36,721 nt of DNA, taken from Streptomyces sp. MUM 203J (GTDB lineage Bacteria; Actinomycetota; Actinomycetes; Streptomycetales; Streptomycetaceae). The notes beneath the pieces are model-generated. The model ran no database searches, had not been told where the DNA came from, and saw nothing but the letters and a program-made list of their open reading frames with translations. The DNA lies in the NCBI RefSeq assembly GCF_022414595.1, contig NZ_JADWYO010000061.1:1-36721 (forward strand), written 5' to 3'. Within the stretch, counting starts at the first letter, position 1. Each line of letters starts with the position of its first letter. This document shows positions 22,643 through 29,249 of this stretch, in pieces. Made by a program: the position numbers and the translations under genes.

Positions 22643-24604
22643 GTGGATACGACCCTTCAGGACCCGCTCGTCGGTCAGGTGCTCGACGGCCGTTACCGCG
22701 TCGACGCGCGGATCGCCGTCGGGGGCATGGCCACCGTCTACCGTGCGCTCGACACCCGGCTCGACCGGGTGGTCGCCCTGAAGGTGATGCACCCGTCGCT
22801 CGCGACCGACGTGACGTTCGTGGAGCGGTTCATCCGGGAGGCCAAGTCCGTGGCGCGGCTCGCCCACCCCAACGTGGTGGGCGTCTTCGACCAGGGCACC
22901 GACGGCGGTTATGTGTTCCTCGCCATGGAGTACGTCCCGGGCTGCACGCTCCGGGACGTACTGACCGAGCGCGTGGCGCTGTCGCCGCGTGCCGCGCTGG
23001 ACGTGCTGGAGCCGGTGCTGGCCGCGCTCGGGGCCGCGCACCGCGCCGGTTTCGTGCACCGGGACATGAAGCCCGAGAACGTGCTGATAGGAGACGACGG
23101 CCGGGTCAAGGTCGCGGACTTCGGGCTCGTACGGGCCGTCGGCACCGCCACCGCCACCACCGGCTCGCTGCTCGGCACCGCCTCGTACCTCGCGCCCGAG
23201 CAGATCGAGCACGGCACGGCCGACACCCGCACCGACGTGTACGCGTGCGGTGTGGTCCTGTACGAGATGCTGACCGGCGCCAAGCCGCACACCGGGGACA
23301 CACCCGCCCAAGTGCTGTTCCGGCACATCAACACGGATGTGCCCGCGCCGTCCGAGGCCGTGCCGGGCCTCGCCGACGGGCTGGACCGGCTCGTCGCCGC
23401 CGCCACCGCGAGGGACGCCGAGGCGCGTCCGCACGACGCGGTGGCGCTGCTGGCGCTGGCCCGTGAGGCACGGGCCGGGCTCACGGACGACGACCTCGAC
23501 CTCGTACCACCGCGGGCGACGCGTACCGAGGACGGCGGGGCGCCGCTCACCGCCGGCTCCGAGGACGCCACCAGCGTCATCGCGCGGCCCGTCGGCCCCG
23601 AGGCCCCGGCGGACGGAGGCGTGCAGCGCACCAGCCGGTTCGAGGTCCCGCCGGACACCCGCCCGCAGTCCGTGTCCCCGCCGTCGCCGCCCTGGCGGCG
23701 GTTCGCCGTACCGGGGCAGCGCGGAGTACTCGCGGCGGTCGCCGCGGTCCTGCTGGTACTCGGGCTCGGCGCGGGCGTCTGGTACATCAACTCAGGCCAG
23801 TTCACGCAGGTTCCCAGCGGGCTGCTCGGCAAGACGCAGGCGGACGCGGAGCGCAGGCTCTCCGCGGCCGGGCTCGAAGTGGGCACCACGAGTGAGGAAT
23901 TCAGCAGCGCCTACGAGCGCGGCACCATCATGGCCACCGACCCGGCGGCCGGTGAGCGCATCCGGGACCACGGCGAGGTGAAGCTGGTCGTCTCCCGAGG
24001 CCCGCAGGTGGTCAAGGTCCCGGAGCTGAAGGGCAAGTCGCTCGCGGCGGCCAAGGCCGAGCTGCGCGAGGCGGGTCTGGCGGCGGGCGTCGTCACCGAG
24101 GAGTTCAGCGAGGACGTCGAGCGGGGCGCGGTCGTCAGCAGCGACCCGCGCGCCGGGACCGAGCGCCGCCCGGACGCCGCCGTGGCGCTGGTCGTCAGCA
24201 AGGGCGCCCCGATCGAGGTCCCCGGGGTCGTCGGGCAGTCGCTGGACGCCGCCCGCGGCACGCTGTCCGAGGCGGGACTGACCGTCGAGGTGGCCCAGGA
24301 GCGCACCGACTCCCGGCACCCCGCGGGTTCCGTCGCCGCGCAGTCCCTGGCCGAGGGCGACACTGCGGCGCGGGGCGACACGATCACGCTCACCGTCTCC
24401 AGCGGCCCGCGCATGGTGCGGGTGCCGGACGTGACGGGCAAGAGCGTCGACGACGCGACGCGCGATCTGGAGGCCGCCGGGTTCGAGGTGGAGGTCCGCA
24501 AGGGCTTCCCGTTCCTCAGCGACACCGTCGGCAGCCAGTCCGTCGCGGGCGGGGAGTCGGCGCCCGAGGGCAGCACCGTCACCATCAAGACCAAGGGACT
24601 CTAG
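22643..24604 (+). CDS. PASTA-domain Ser/Thr protein kinase
   Basis: 653-residue transmembrane kinase. Cytoplasmic kinase domain (about residues 12-275): glycine-rich loop AVGGMATVYRA, ATP-anchoring Lys47 in VVALKVM, catalytic HRDMKPEN with Asp141, DFG with Asp159, and GTASYLAPEQ in the P+1 loop. A Pro/Thr-rich linker precedes one membrane helix (about residues 360-382, VLAAVAAVLLVLGLGAGVWYI). Outside are four PASTA repeats (each ending VVSRG/VVSKG/TVSSG/IKTKG), which in this family sense peptidoglycan fragments or lipid II. It resembles PknB/PknL and, by genomic position, probably the S. coelicolor kinase named PkaF. GTG 22643 gives the standard N-terminus; the open frame upstream to 22562 lacks support. 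Confidence 0.95.
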   Translation: MDTTLQDPLVGQVLDGRYRVDARIAVGGMATVYRALDTRLDRVVALKVMHPSLATDVTFVERFIREAKSVARLAHPNVVGVFDQGTDGGYVFLAMEYVPGCTLRDVLTERVALSPRAALDVLEPVLAALGAAHRAGFVHRDMKPENVLIGDDGRVKVADFGLVRAVGTATATTGSLLGTASYLAPEQIEHGTADTRTDVYACGVVLYEMLTGAKPHTGDTPAQVLFRHINTDVPAPSEAVPGLADGLDRLVAAATARDAEARPHDAVALLALAREARAGLTDDDLDLVPPRATRTEDGGAPLTAGSEDATSVIARPVGPEAPADGGVQRTSRFEVPPDTRPQSVSPPSPPWRRFAVPGQRGVLAAVAAVLLVLGLGAGVWYINSGQFTQVPSGLLGKTQADAERRLSAAGLEVGTTSEEFSSAYERGTIMATDPAAGERIRDHGEVKLVVSRGPQVVKVPELKGKSLAAAKAELREAGLAAGVVTEEFSEDVERGAVVSSDPRAGTERRPDAAVALVVSKGAPIEVPGVVGQSLDAARGTLSEAGLTVEVAQERTDSRHPAGSVAAQSLAEGDTAARGDTITLTVSSGPRMVRVPDVTGKSVDDATRDLEAAGFEVEVRKGFPFLSDTVGSQSVAGGESAPEGSTVTIKTKGL

Positions 24605-24608
24605 CCCC

Positions 24609-25463
24609 ATGTCGCACCTCGTCGGGAGTCATGTCCCGGTGGCCGGCGGCCTCGCCAAGACCGGCCTGTCGTACGCCCGTGAGATCGGCGCCGAGACCGT
24701 GCAGGTCTTCGTCGCGAACCCGCGCGGCTGGGCCACGCCCGCCGGGAACCCCGCTCAGGACGACCTGTTCCGCACCGAGTGCGCGGCGGCGGGGATCCCG
24801 GCGTACGTCCACGCCCCCTATCTGATCAACTTCGGCTCGCACACCGAGGCGACGGTCGAGCGGTCGGTGGATTCGCTGCGGCACTCGCTGCGCCGGGGGC
24901 GGGAGATCGGCGCGCTCGGTGTGGTCGTGCACACCGGCTCCGCGACCGGAGGGCGCCCGCGCGAGACGGCTCTGGCGCAGGTGCGGCAGCACATGCTGCC
25001 GCTCCTGGACGAGTTGACGCACGACGACGACCCGTGTCTGCTGCTGGAGTCCACGGCGGGGCAGGGCGCGTCGCTCTGCTCCCTGGCGGAGGACTTCGGG
25101 CCGTACTTCGAGGCGCTCGACGCGCATCCGAAACTCGGTGTCTGCCTGGACACCTGCCACGTCTTCGCCGCGGGGCACGATCTGGCGGGGCCGGACGGTG
25201 TGCGTGACACACTGGACGAGCTGGTGGAGACGGTCGGTGAGGGCCGGCTGAAGCTGATCCACGCCAACGACTCCAAGGACGTGGCGGGCGCGCACAAGGA
25301 CCGCCACGCGAACATCGGGGCGGGTCACATCGGTGAGGCGCCGTTCGCCGCGCTGATGCGCCACCCGGCTGCGGAGGACGTCCCCCTGGTCATCGAGACG
25401 CCCGGCGGCAAGGAGGGCCACGCGGCGGACGTGGCCCGGCTGAAGGCCCTGCGGGACGCCTGA
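24609..25463 (+). CDS. nfo: Endonuclease IV / deoxyribonuclease IV (AP endonuclease)
   Basis: 284-residue TIM-barrel, metal-dependent AP endonuclease of base-excision repair. Metal-ligand and signature motifs are intact: VGSHVPVAGGL near the start, YVHAPYLINFGS, LLLESTAGQG, the class motif LGVCLDTCHVFAAGHD, LKLIHANDSKDVAGAHKDRHANIGAGHIG (landmark HANDSKD) and VIETPGG. It begins 4 nt after the kinase stop, so it is probably co-transcribed from the kinase promoter; the ribosome site (AAGGGAC) overlaps the kinase stop. An xylose-isomerase-like barrel enzyme is the only alternative and the motifs argue against it. Confidence 0.93.
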   Translation: MSHLVGSHVPVAGGLAKTGLSYAREIGAETVQVFVANPRGWATPAGNPAQDDLFRTECAAAGIPAYVHAPYLINFGSHTEATVERSVDSLRHSLRRGREIGALGVVVHTGSATGGRPRETALAQVRQHMLPLLDELTHDDDPCLLLESTAGQGASLCSLAEDFGPYFEALDAHPKLGVCLDTCHVFAAGHDLAGPDGVRDTLDELVETVGEGRLKLIHANDSKDVAGAHKDRHANIGAGHIGEAPFAALMRHPAAEDVPLVIETPGGKEGHAADVARLKALRDA

Positions 25464-25744
25464 ACCGCGGGGCGGAACCCCGGTCCGCGTCTTCGAGGGT
25501 GACGTGGGACGTACCGGCCCCACGCACGACGAGCACGGTCCGGGGCCGGTCGCCGGTGGCGCGGCCGACGGCTGGGGACGGTGCGGCGCCACGGACCGGG
25601 TGCGCAGGCCCGCGTCCGAGCACCTCGGCGCTGCTCCGGCGCGGTGTCGCGGATGCGGGCGGCTTCCCTGAAGGGGACGTGGCGCACGGCCGTCACGGGC
25701 TCCCCGCGCGTTCGGCGTAACCCTTGCGGAGCCTGTCCGTCCGC
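25464..25744. other. Intergenic region after nfo, possibly decayed coding DNA
   Basis: 281 nt between the convergent nfo and sulfite-oxidase-like genes. Short weak hairpins occur at 25468-25482 (CGGGG-CGGAA-CCCCG) and 25503-25524 (arms CGTGGG and CCCACG), either of which could end transcription. Minus-strand frames here contain short stretches with coding-like composition, but no frame has a credible start, ribosome site and recognisable product, so I call no gene. Confidence 0.4.
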
Positions 25745-26377
25745 TCAGAGCTCCGGGCCGTCCCCGGGCTCCTCCTGGTACGAGTAGCGCTGCTCCGCCC
25801 ACGGGTCACCGACGTTGTGGTAGCCCCGCTCCTCCCAGAAGCCGCGGCGGTCGGCCGTCATGTACTCCACGCCCCGGACCCACTTGGGGCCCTTCCAGGC
25901 ATACAGGTGGGGCACGATCAGCCGCAGGGGGAAGCCGTGCTCGGCGGTGAGCAGTTCACCGTCCTTGTGCGTGGCGAAGACCGTGCGGTCGGAGGCGAAG
26001 TCGGAGAGCCGCATGTTGGCGCTGAAGCCGTACTCGGCCCACACCATCACATGCGTCGCCTCGGACGCCGGGGGTGCGAGTTCGAGGACGGTCCGGGCGA
26101 GGACCCCGCCCCATTCGGCCCCGACCATGCTGAACTTCGTGACGCAGTGCAGGTCGGCCACGACCGCCGCGAACGGCAGCGCCGAGAACTCGTCATGGTT
26201 CCAGCAGTGCTTGTCGCCGTCCGCCGTGGCACCGAAGACCCGGAACTCCCAGCGCTCGGCCCGGAACTTCGGGACCGGCCCGTAGTGGGTGACCGGCCAG
26301 CCCCGCTGTAGCCGCTGTCCCGGCGGAAGCGTGGACTCCCTTGCTGCCCGGTGTTCCTCGCTGTCCGGCTGACCCAT
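25745..26377 (-). CDS. Sulfite-oxidase-like molybdopterin-dependent oxidoreductase
   Basis: 210-residue soluble protein with the sulfite oxidase molybdopterin-binding fold, close to the catalytic subunit of YedY/MsrP. LHCVTKFSMVGAEWGGV contains the Cys that ligates molybdenum in the family. PKFRAERWEFRVFG near the start, GFPLRLIVPHLYAWKGPKWVRGVEYM in the second half, and WEERGYHNVGDPW near the end are typical. There is no signal peptide or Tat motif (the N-terminus is MGQPDSEEHRAARES), so unlike MsrP it should be cytoplasmic, and no membrane heme partner is adjacent. Substrate unknown. It diverges from bfr across 167 nt where I see no clear promoter. Confidence 0.87.
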   Translation of the reverse strand: MGQPDSEEHRAARESTLPPGQRLQRGWPVTHYGPVPKFRAERWEFRVFGATADGDKHCWNHDEFSALPFAAVVADLHCVTKFSMVGAEWGGVLARTVLELAPPASEATHVMVWAEYGFSANMRLSDFASDRTVFATHKDGELLTAEHGFPLRLIVPHLYAWKGPKWVRGVEYMTADRRGFWEERGYHNVGDPWAEQRYSYQEEPGDGPEL

Positions 26378-26544
26378 GGCTCAATGGTGACAGACCGGGA
26401 GCGGTGGTCACGACCGGGGCCCGTCGACACGAACGCCATTTCGGGCAACTCCCACTAAGCCTGCACTTACTGGACGATCTTCGCCGACGGTGCGAGGATG
26501 CGCGCATCCGCCCCCCTTCACGACATGTGGAAGGAGCCTCTGCG

Positions 26545-27024
26545 ATGCAGGGCGACCCCGAGGTCATCGAGTTCCTGAACGAGCAGCTGACGGCCGAGCT
26601 GACGGCGATCAACCAGTACTTCCTCCACGCGAAGATGCAGGAGAACCTCGGCTGGACGAAGCTCGCGAAATACACCCGCGCAGAGTCCTTCGACGAGATG
26701 AAGCACGCCGAGGTGCTCACCGACCGGATCCTCTTCCTGGACGGGCTGCCGAACTACCAGCGGCTGTTCCACGTCCGCATCGGCCAGACGCTCACCGAGA
26801 TGTTCCAGGCCGACCGGCAGATCGAGGTGGAGGCGATCGACCGCCTCAAGCGGGGCATCGAGCTGATGCGCGGCAAGGGCGACATCACGTCCGCGAACAT
26901 CTTCGAGTCGATCCTCGCGGACGAGGAGCATCACATCGACTACCTGGACACCCAGCTGGAACTGGTCGAGAAGCTCGGCGAGGCGCTGTACATCGCCCAG
27001 CTGATCGAACAGCCGGAGAGCTGA
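26545..27024 (+). CDS. bfr: Bacterioferritin
   Basis: 159-residue four-helix-bundle iron store assembling into a 24-mer. With ATG 26545 as residue 1, all canonical positions fall at standard numbers: ferroxidase ligands Glu18, Glu51, His54, Glu94, Glu127 and His130, and heme-ligand Met52 (SFDEMKHAEVL). AAGGAG lies about 10 nt upstream, fixing the start; the upstream open frame to 26341 is spurious. It is tail-to-tail with bfd, whose product releases iron from Bfr. No iron box is visible in front of bfr itself. Confidence 0.97.
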   Translation: MQGDPEVIEFLNEQLTAELTAINQYFLHAKMQENLGWTKLAKYTRAESFDEMKHAEVLTDRILFLDGLPNYQRLFHVRIGQTLTEMFQADRQIEVEAIDRLKRGIELMRGKGDITSANIFESILADEEHHIDYLDTQLELVEKLGEALYIAQLIEQPES

Positions 27025-27046
27025 GCCCGGACCCCGCCGGCTCAGG
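27022..27046. terminator. Weak hairpin between bfr and bfd ends
   Basis: CTGAGCC (27022-27028) and GGCTCAG (27040-27046), 11-nt loop. It overlaps the bfr stop and the last codons of the convergent bfd gene. Confidence 0.35.
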
Positions 27047-27335
27047 CCGCAGCGGCCTGCGGTCCGGACAGCACCTGCGGCTTCGGCAGCGCACCGGACG
27101 CAGCGAGGGGCTCGGGGGCCTCCCCGAGGGCCGTCAGCGCGGGCTCCCCCTGGTCCACCAGCTCACGACGCGGACAGGAGCCCCGCCCCAGGATGGCCTG
27201 GATACGCCGTACGCACGAGCCGCAGTCGGTCCCGGCCTTGCATGCGGACGCGATCTGGCGGGGCGTGCAGGCTCCGGCGTCCGCATGTTCCTTGACCTGC
27301 TTCTCGGTGACACCGAAACACGAGCAGACGTACAC
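27042..27335 (-). CDS. bfd: Bacterioferritin-associated ferredoxin (Bfd-like) with C-terminal extension
   Basis: 97-residue [2Fe-2S] protein. Residues 1-50 form the BFD domain: VCSC (Cys4, Cys6) and DCGSC (Cys38, Cys41) supply the four cluster ligands, with EKQVKEHADAGACTPRQI between. In other bacteria Bfd reduces ferric iron inside Bfr and mobilises it under iron starvation. The last ~45 residues are an Ala/Pro/Gly-rich tail absent from the ~64-residue enterobacterial protein. The start is GTG 27335, with AGGAGG 7-8 nt upstream; an ATG at 27371 would add 12 residues but lies before the ribosome site. An iron box precedes it. Convergent with bfr. Confidence 0.88.
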   Translation of the reverse strand: MYVCSCFGVTEKQVKEHADAGACTPRQIASACKAGTDCGSCVRRIQAILGRGSCPRRELVDQGEPALTALGEAPEPLAASGALPKPQVLSGPQAAAA

Positions 27336-27381
27336 GCGGCTCACCTCCTGCCAGGTCCCTGGGCGTCCCATGCCTCCCTTG

Positions 27382-27428
27382 ATCGGTGAGGCTAACCTAA
27401 CCTTACCCGCCGCCCGGGAGACGCAAAA
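27382..27428 (-). promoter_or_regulatory. Iron box and promoter of bfd
   Basis: Minus strand 27400-27382 reads TTAGGTTAGCCTCACCGAT, agreeing at about 15 of 19 positions with the IdeR/DmdR iron-box consensus TTAGGTTAGSCTAACCTAA. A promoter TTTTGC (27428-27423), 17-bp spacer, TAAGGT (27405-27400) abuts and enters it, so iron-loaded DmdR/IdeR would block initiation. This fits derepression of bfd when iron is scarce. Confidence 0.75.
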
Positions 27429-27451
27429 GACCGGAGCGCCCGCGAAGACGA

Positions 27452-27488
27452 CGATGGGGCGCGGATCACACGGATCCGCGCCCCATCG
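27452..27488 (-). terminator. Terminator of the DAHP synthase gene
   Basis: Perfect 16-bp inverted repeat (CGATGGGGCGCGGATC at 27452-27467 and complement at 27473-27488) with a 5-nt loop, starting 27 nt beyond the DAHP synthase stop on the minus strand. It also insulates bfd from upstream transcription. Confidence 0.85.
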
Positions 27489-27515
27489 ATACGTCAAGGC
27501 TGATTCAAGCCACGA

Positions 27516-28871
27516 TCACTGGTCGCGGTACATCTCCGCCACCAGGAACGCCAGGTCCAGCGACTGGCTGCGGTTCAACCGCGGGTCGCAGGCCGTCTCA
27601 TAGCGCTGGTGCAGGTCGTCGACGAAGATCTCGTCGCCGCCGCCCACGCACTCCGTGACATCGTCACCGGTCAGCTCGACATGGATGCCGCCCGGGTGGG
27701 TGCCCAGAGCCTTGTGGACCTCGAAGAAGCCCTTGACCTCGTCCAGCACGTCGTCGAAGCGCCGCGTCTTGTGGCCGGAGGCCGCCTCGAAGGTGTTGCC
27801 GTGCATCGGGTCGGTGACCCAGGCGACGGTCGCACCGGAGGCGGTGACCTTCTCCACCAGCTCGGGGAGCCGGTCACGGACCTTGTCGGCGCCCATACGG
27901 ACGATGAAGGTCAGCCGGCCGGGCTCGCGCTCCGGGTCCAGCCGGTCGATGTACGTCAGCGCCTCGTCGACCGTGGTCGTCGGGCCCAGCTTGATGCCGA
28001 CCGGGTTGCTGATCTTCGACACGTACTCGATGTGCGCGTGGTCGAGCTGGCGGGTGCGCTCACCGATCCACACCATGTGGCCGGAGGTCGCGTACAGCTC
28101 ACCGGTACGGGAGTCGACACGGGTGAGCGCCGACTCGTAGTCGAGCAGCAGCGCCTCGTGCGAGGCGAAGAACTCGACCGTGCGGAACTCGGCCGGGTCG
28201 GTGCCGCAGGCCTTCATGAAGCTGAGGGCGTTGTCGATCTCGCGGGCCAGCTGCTCGTAGCGCTGCCCGGACGGGGAGGACTTCACGAAGTCCTGGTTCC
28301 AGGCGTGCACCTGGCGCAGGTCCGCGTAACCGCCGGTGGTGAAGGCGCGCACCAGGTTCAGCGTCGACGCGGACGCCTGGTACATGCGCTTCAGCCGCTG
28401 CGGGTCCGGGACACGGGCCGCCTCGGTGAAGTCGAAGCCGTTGACGGAGTCGCCGCGGTACGTCGGCAGCGTCACCCCGTCGCGGGTCTCGGTGGGCTTG
28501 GAGCGCGGCTTGGAGTACTGCCCGGCGATCCGGCCCACCTTCACGACGGGCACGGACGCGGCGTAGGTCAGGACGGCACCCATCTGGAGGAGCGTCTTCA
28601 GCTTGGCGCGGATGTCGTCGGCGCCGACGGCCTCGAAGGACTCGGCGCAGTCGCCGCCCTGGAGGAGGAACGCCTCACCCCGGGCGACGGCCGCCATCCT
28701 GGCGCGCAGCTGGTCGCACTCGCCGGCGAAGACGAGCGGCGGATAGGACTCGAGGTCCGCGATCACATCGCGCAGAGCCTCGGCATCCGGGTACTCGGGC
28801 TGCTGCGCCGCGGGCAGGTCTCGCCAGGTCGCCTTGGCGGCGACGGCGTGGGAATCAGCGTTCACGGTCAC
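27516..28871 (-). CDS. Class II 3-deoxy-7-phosphoheptulonate (DAHP) synthase
   Basis: 451-residue plant/actinobacterial-type DAHP synthase, first enzyme of the shikimate pathway (PEP + erythrose-4-phosphate). Landmarks: TWRDLPAAQQPEYPD, PPLVFAGECDQLRARM, FLLQGGDCAESF (metal Cys), VVKVGRIAGQYSKPRS, GDSVNGFDF, NPVGIKLGPTTT, RMGADKVRDRLPELVEKV, VTDPMHGNTFEAASGHKTR, and ELTGDDVTECVGGG near the C-terminus. Start GTG 28871 (VTVNADSH) lies 7 nt after a -10 hexamer, so the message is probably leaderless; GTG 28865 is an alternative. The gene diverges from the trp leader and anthranilate synthase, linking the two control points of aromatic amino acid supply. Confidence 0.95.
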   Translation of the reverse strand: MTVNADSHAVAAKATWRDLPAAQQPEYPDAEALRDVIADLESYPPLVFAGECDQLRARMAAVARGEAFLLQGGDCAESFEAVGADDIRAKLKTLLQMGAVLTYAASVPVVKVGRIAGQYSKPRSKPTETRDGVTLPTYRGDSVNGFDFTEAARVPDPQRLKRMYQASASTLNLVRAFTTGGYADLRQVHAWNQDFVKSSPSGQRYEQLAREIDNALSFMKACGTDPAEFRTVEFFASHEALLLDYESALTRVDSRTGELYATSGHMVWIGERTRQLDHAHIEYVSKISNPVGIKLGPTTTVDEALTYIDRLDPEREPGRLTFIVRMGADKVRDRLPELVEKVTASGATVAWVTDPMHGNTFEAASGHKTRRFDDVLDEVKGFFEVHKALGTHPGGIHVELTGDDVTECVGGGDEIFVDDLHQRYETACDPRLNRSQSLDLAFLVAEMYRDQ

Positions 28872-28878
28872 CTTGACA

Positions 28879-28884
28879 ACCTTA
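28879..28884 (-). promoter_or_regulatory. -10 element of the DAHP synthase gene
   Basis: TAAGGT on the minus strand, 7 nt before GTG 28871. A possible -35 TGGACA lies upstream at a short 15-bp spacing. Predicts a leaderless transcript. Confidence 0.5.
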
Positions 28885-28936
28885 CGCGGTGCGGACAGAT
28901 GTCCACGTACCGGTTCAGAAAGTGAGACACGGCGGC

Positions 28937-29050
28937 CCGCCCGTCTCCCACCACCGCCCTCGACCGAGAACGCTTCGCGCCCACCCCTCCCACAGCCGCC
29001 CGTCTCCCACCACCGCCCTCGACCGAGAACGCTTCGCGCCCACCCCTCCC
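28937..29050. repeat. 55-bp perfect direct repeat between divergent promoters
   Basis: Two identical 55-bp copies, 28937-28991 and 28996-29050, separated by ACAG (period 59 bp). They fill most of the space between the DAHP synthase -10 (28884) and the trp leader -10 (29072); the second copy ends in what would be the trp -35 region. Each copy contains the landmark CGACCGAGAACGCTTCGCGC. It is either a recent tandem duplication or paired regulator sites. Confidence 0.95.
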
Positions 29051-29071
29051 CCATGGCCCCCGCACATGCGC

Positions 29072-29077
29072 TAGGGT
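29072..29077 (+). promoter_or_regulatory. -10 element of the trp leader
   Basis: TAGGGT, 7 nt before the leader-peptide ATG at 29085. The leader message would begin at or next to the ATG. The -35 region overlaps the end of the 55-bp repeat and has no consensus match. Confidence 0.55.
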
Positions 29078-29084
29078 CACCGTC

Positions 29085-29153
29085 ATGACCGCGCAGCAGA
29101 CGGCTCAGCCCGTCCGGAACTGGTGGTGGACCGCTCATCCGGCGGCCCACTGA
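29085..29153 (+). CDS. trpL: trp operon leader peptide
   Basis: 22-codon ORF with three consecutive Trp codons (TGG at 29121-29129, residues 13-15, context RNWWWTAHPAAH) and a TGA stop at 29151-29153. It precedes a terminator hairpin and the anthranilate synthase gene. This is the classical arrangement for tryptophan attenuation: ribosome stalling at the Trp codons when charged tRNA-Trp is scarce lets the downstream gene be read. Too short for ordinary ORF calling; no ribosome site is seen, consistent with leaderless initiation. Confidence 0.93.
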   Translation: MTAQQTAQPVRNWWWTAHPAAH

Positions 29154-29185
29154 CTGCGCGTACACCACATCACGCGAAGGCCGCC
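29141..29185 (+). promoter_or_regulatory. Antiterminator pairing of the trp attenuator
   Basis: GGCGGCC at 29141-29147 (12 nt after the last Trp codon, just before the leader stop) is exactly complementary to GGCCGCC at 29179-29185, which is the left arm of the terminator. A ribosome stalled on the Trp codons leaves 29141-29147 free to pair and breaks the terminator; a ribosome that reaches the stop codon covers it and lets the terminator form. Confidence 0.75.
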
Positions 29186-29200
29186 CGAGGGGCGGCCTTC
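29176..29200 (+). terminator. trp attenuator terminator
   Basis: GAAGGCCGCCC (29176-29186), loop GAG, GGGCGGCCTTC (29190-29200), followed by the pyrimidine-rich TCTCGTTCTC. It is 11 bp perfect, 23 nt after the leader stop and 50 nt before the structural gene. Confidence 0.9.
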
Positions 29201-29249
29201 TCTCGTTCTCACGGGCCGTTCCTCCCCTCCCCGGAAGGAACACCACCGG

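Noticed and set aside
28937..29050. Repeat considered as a CRISPR array or IS end
   Set aside because: Only two copies of 55 bp with a 4-bp spacer, no inverted termini, no cas or transposase genes nearby.
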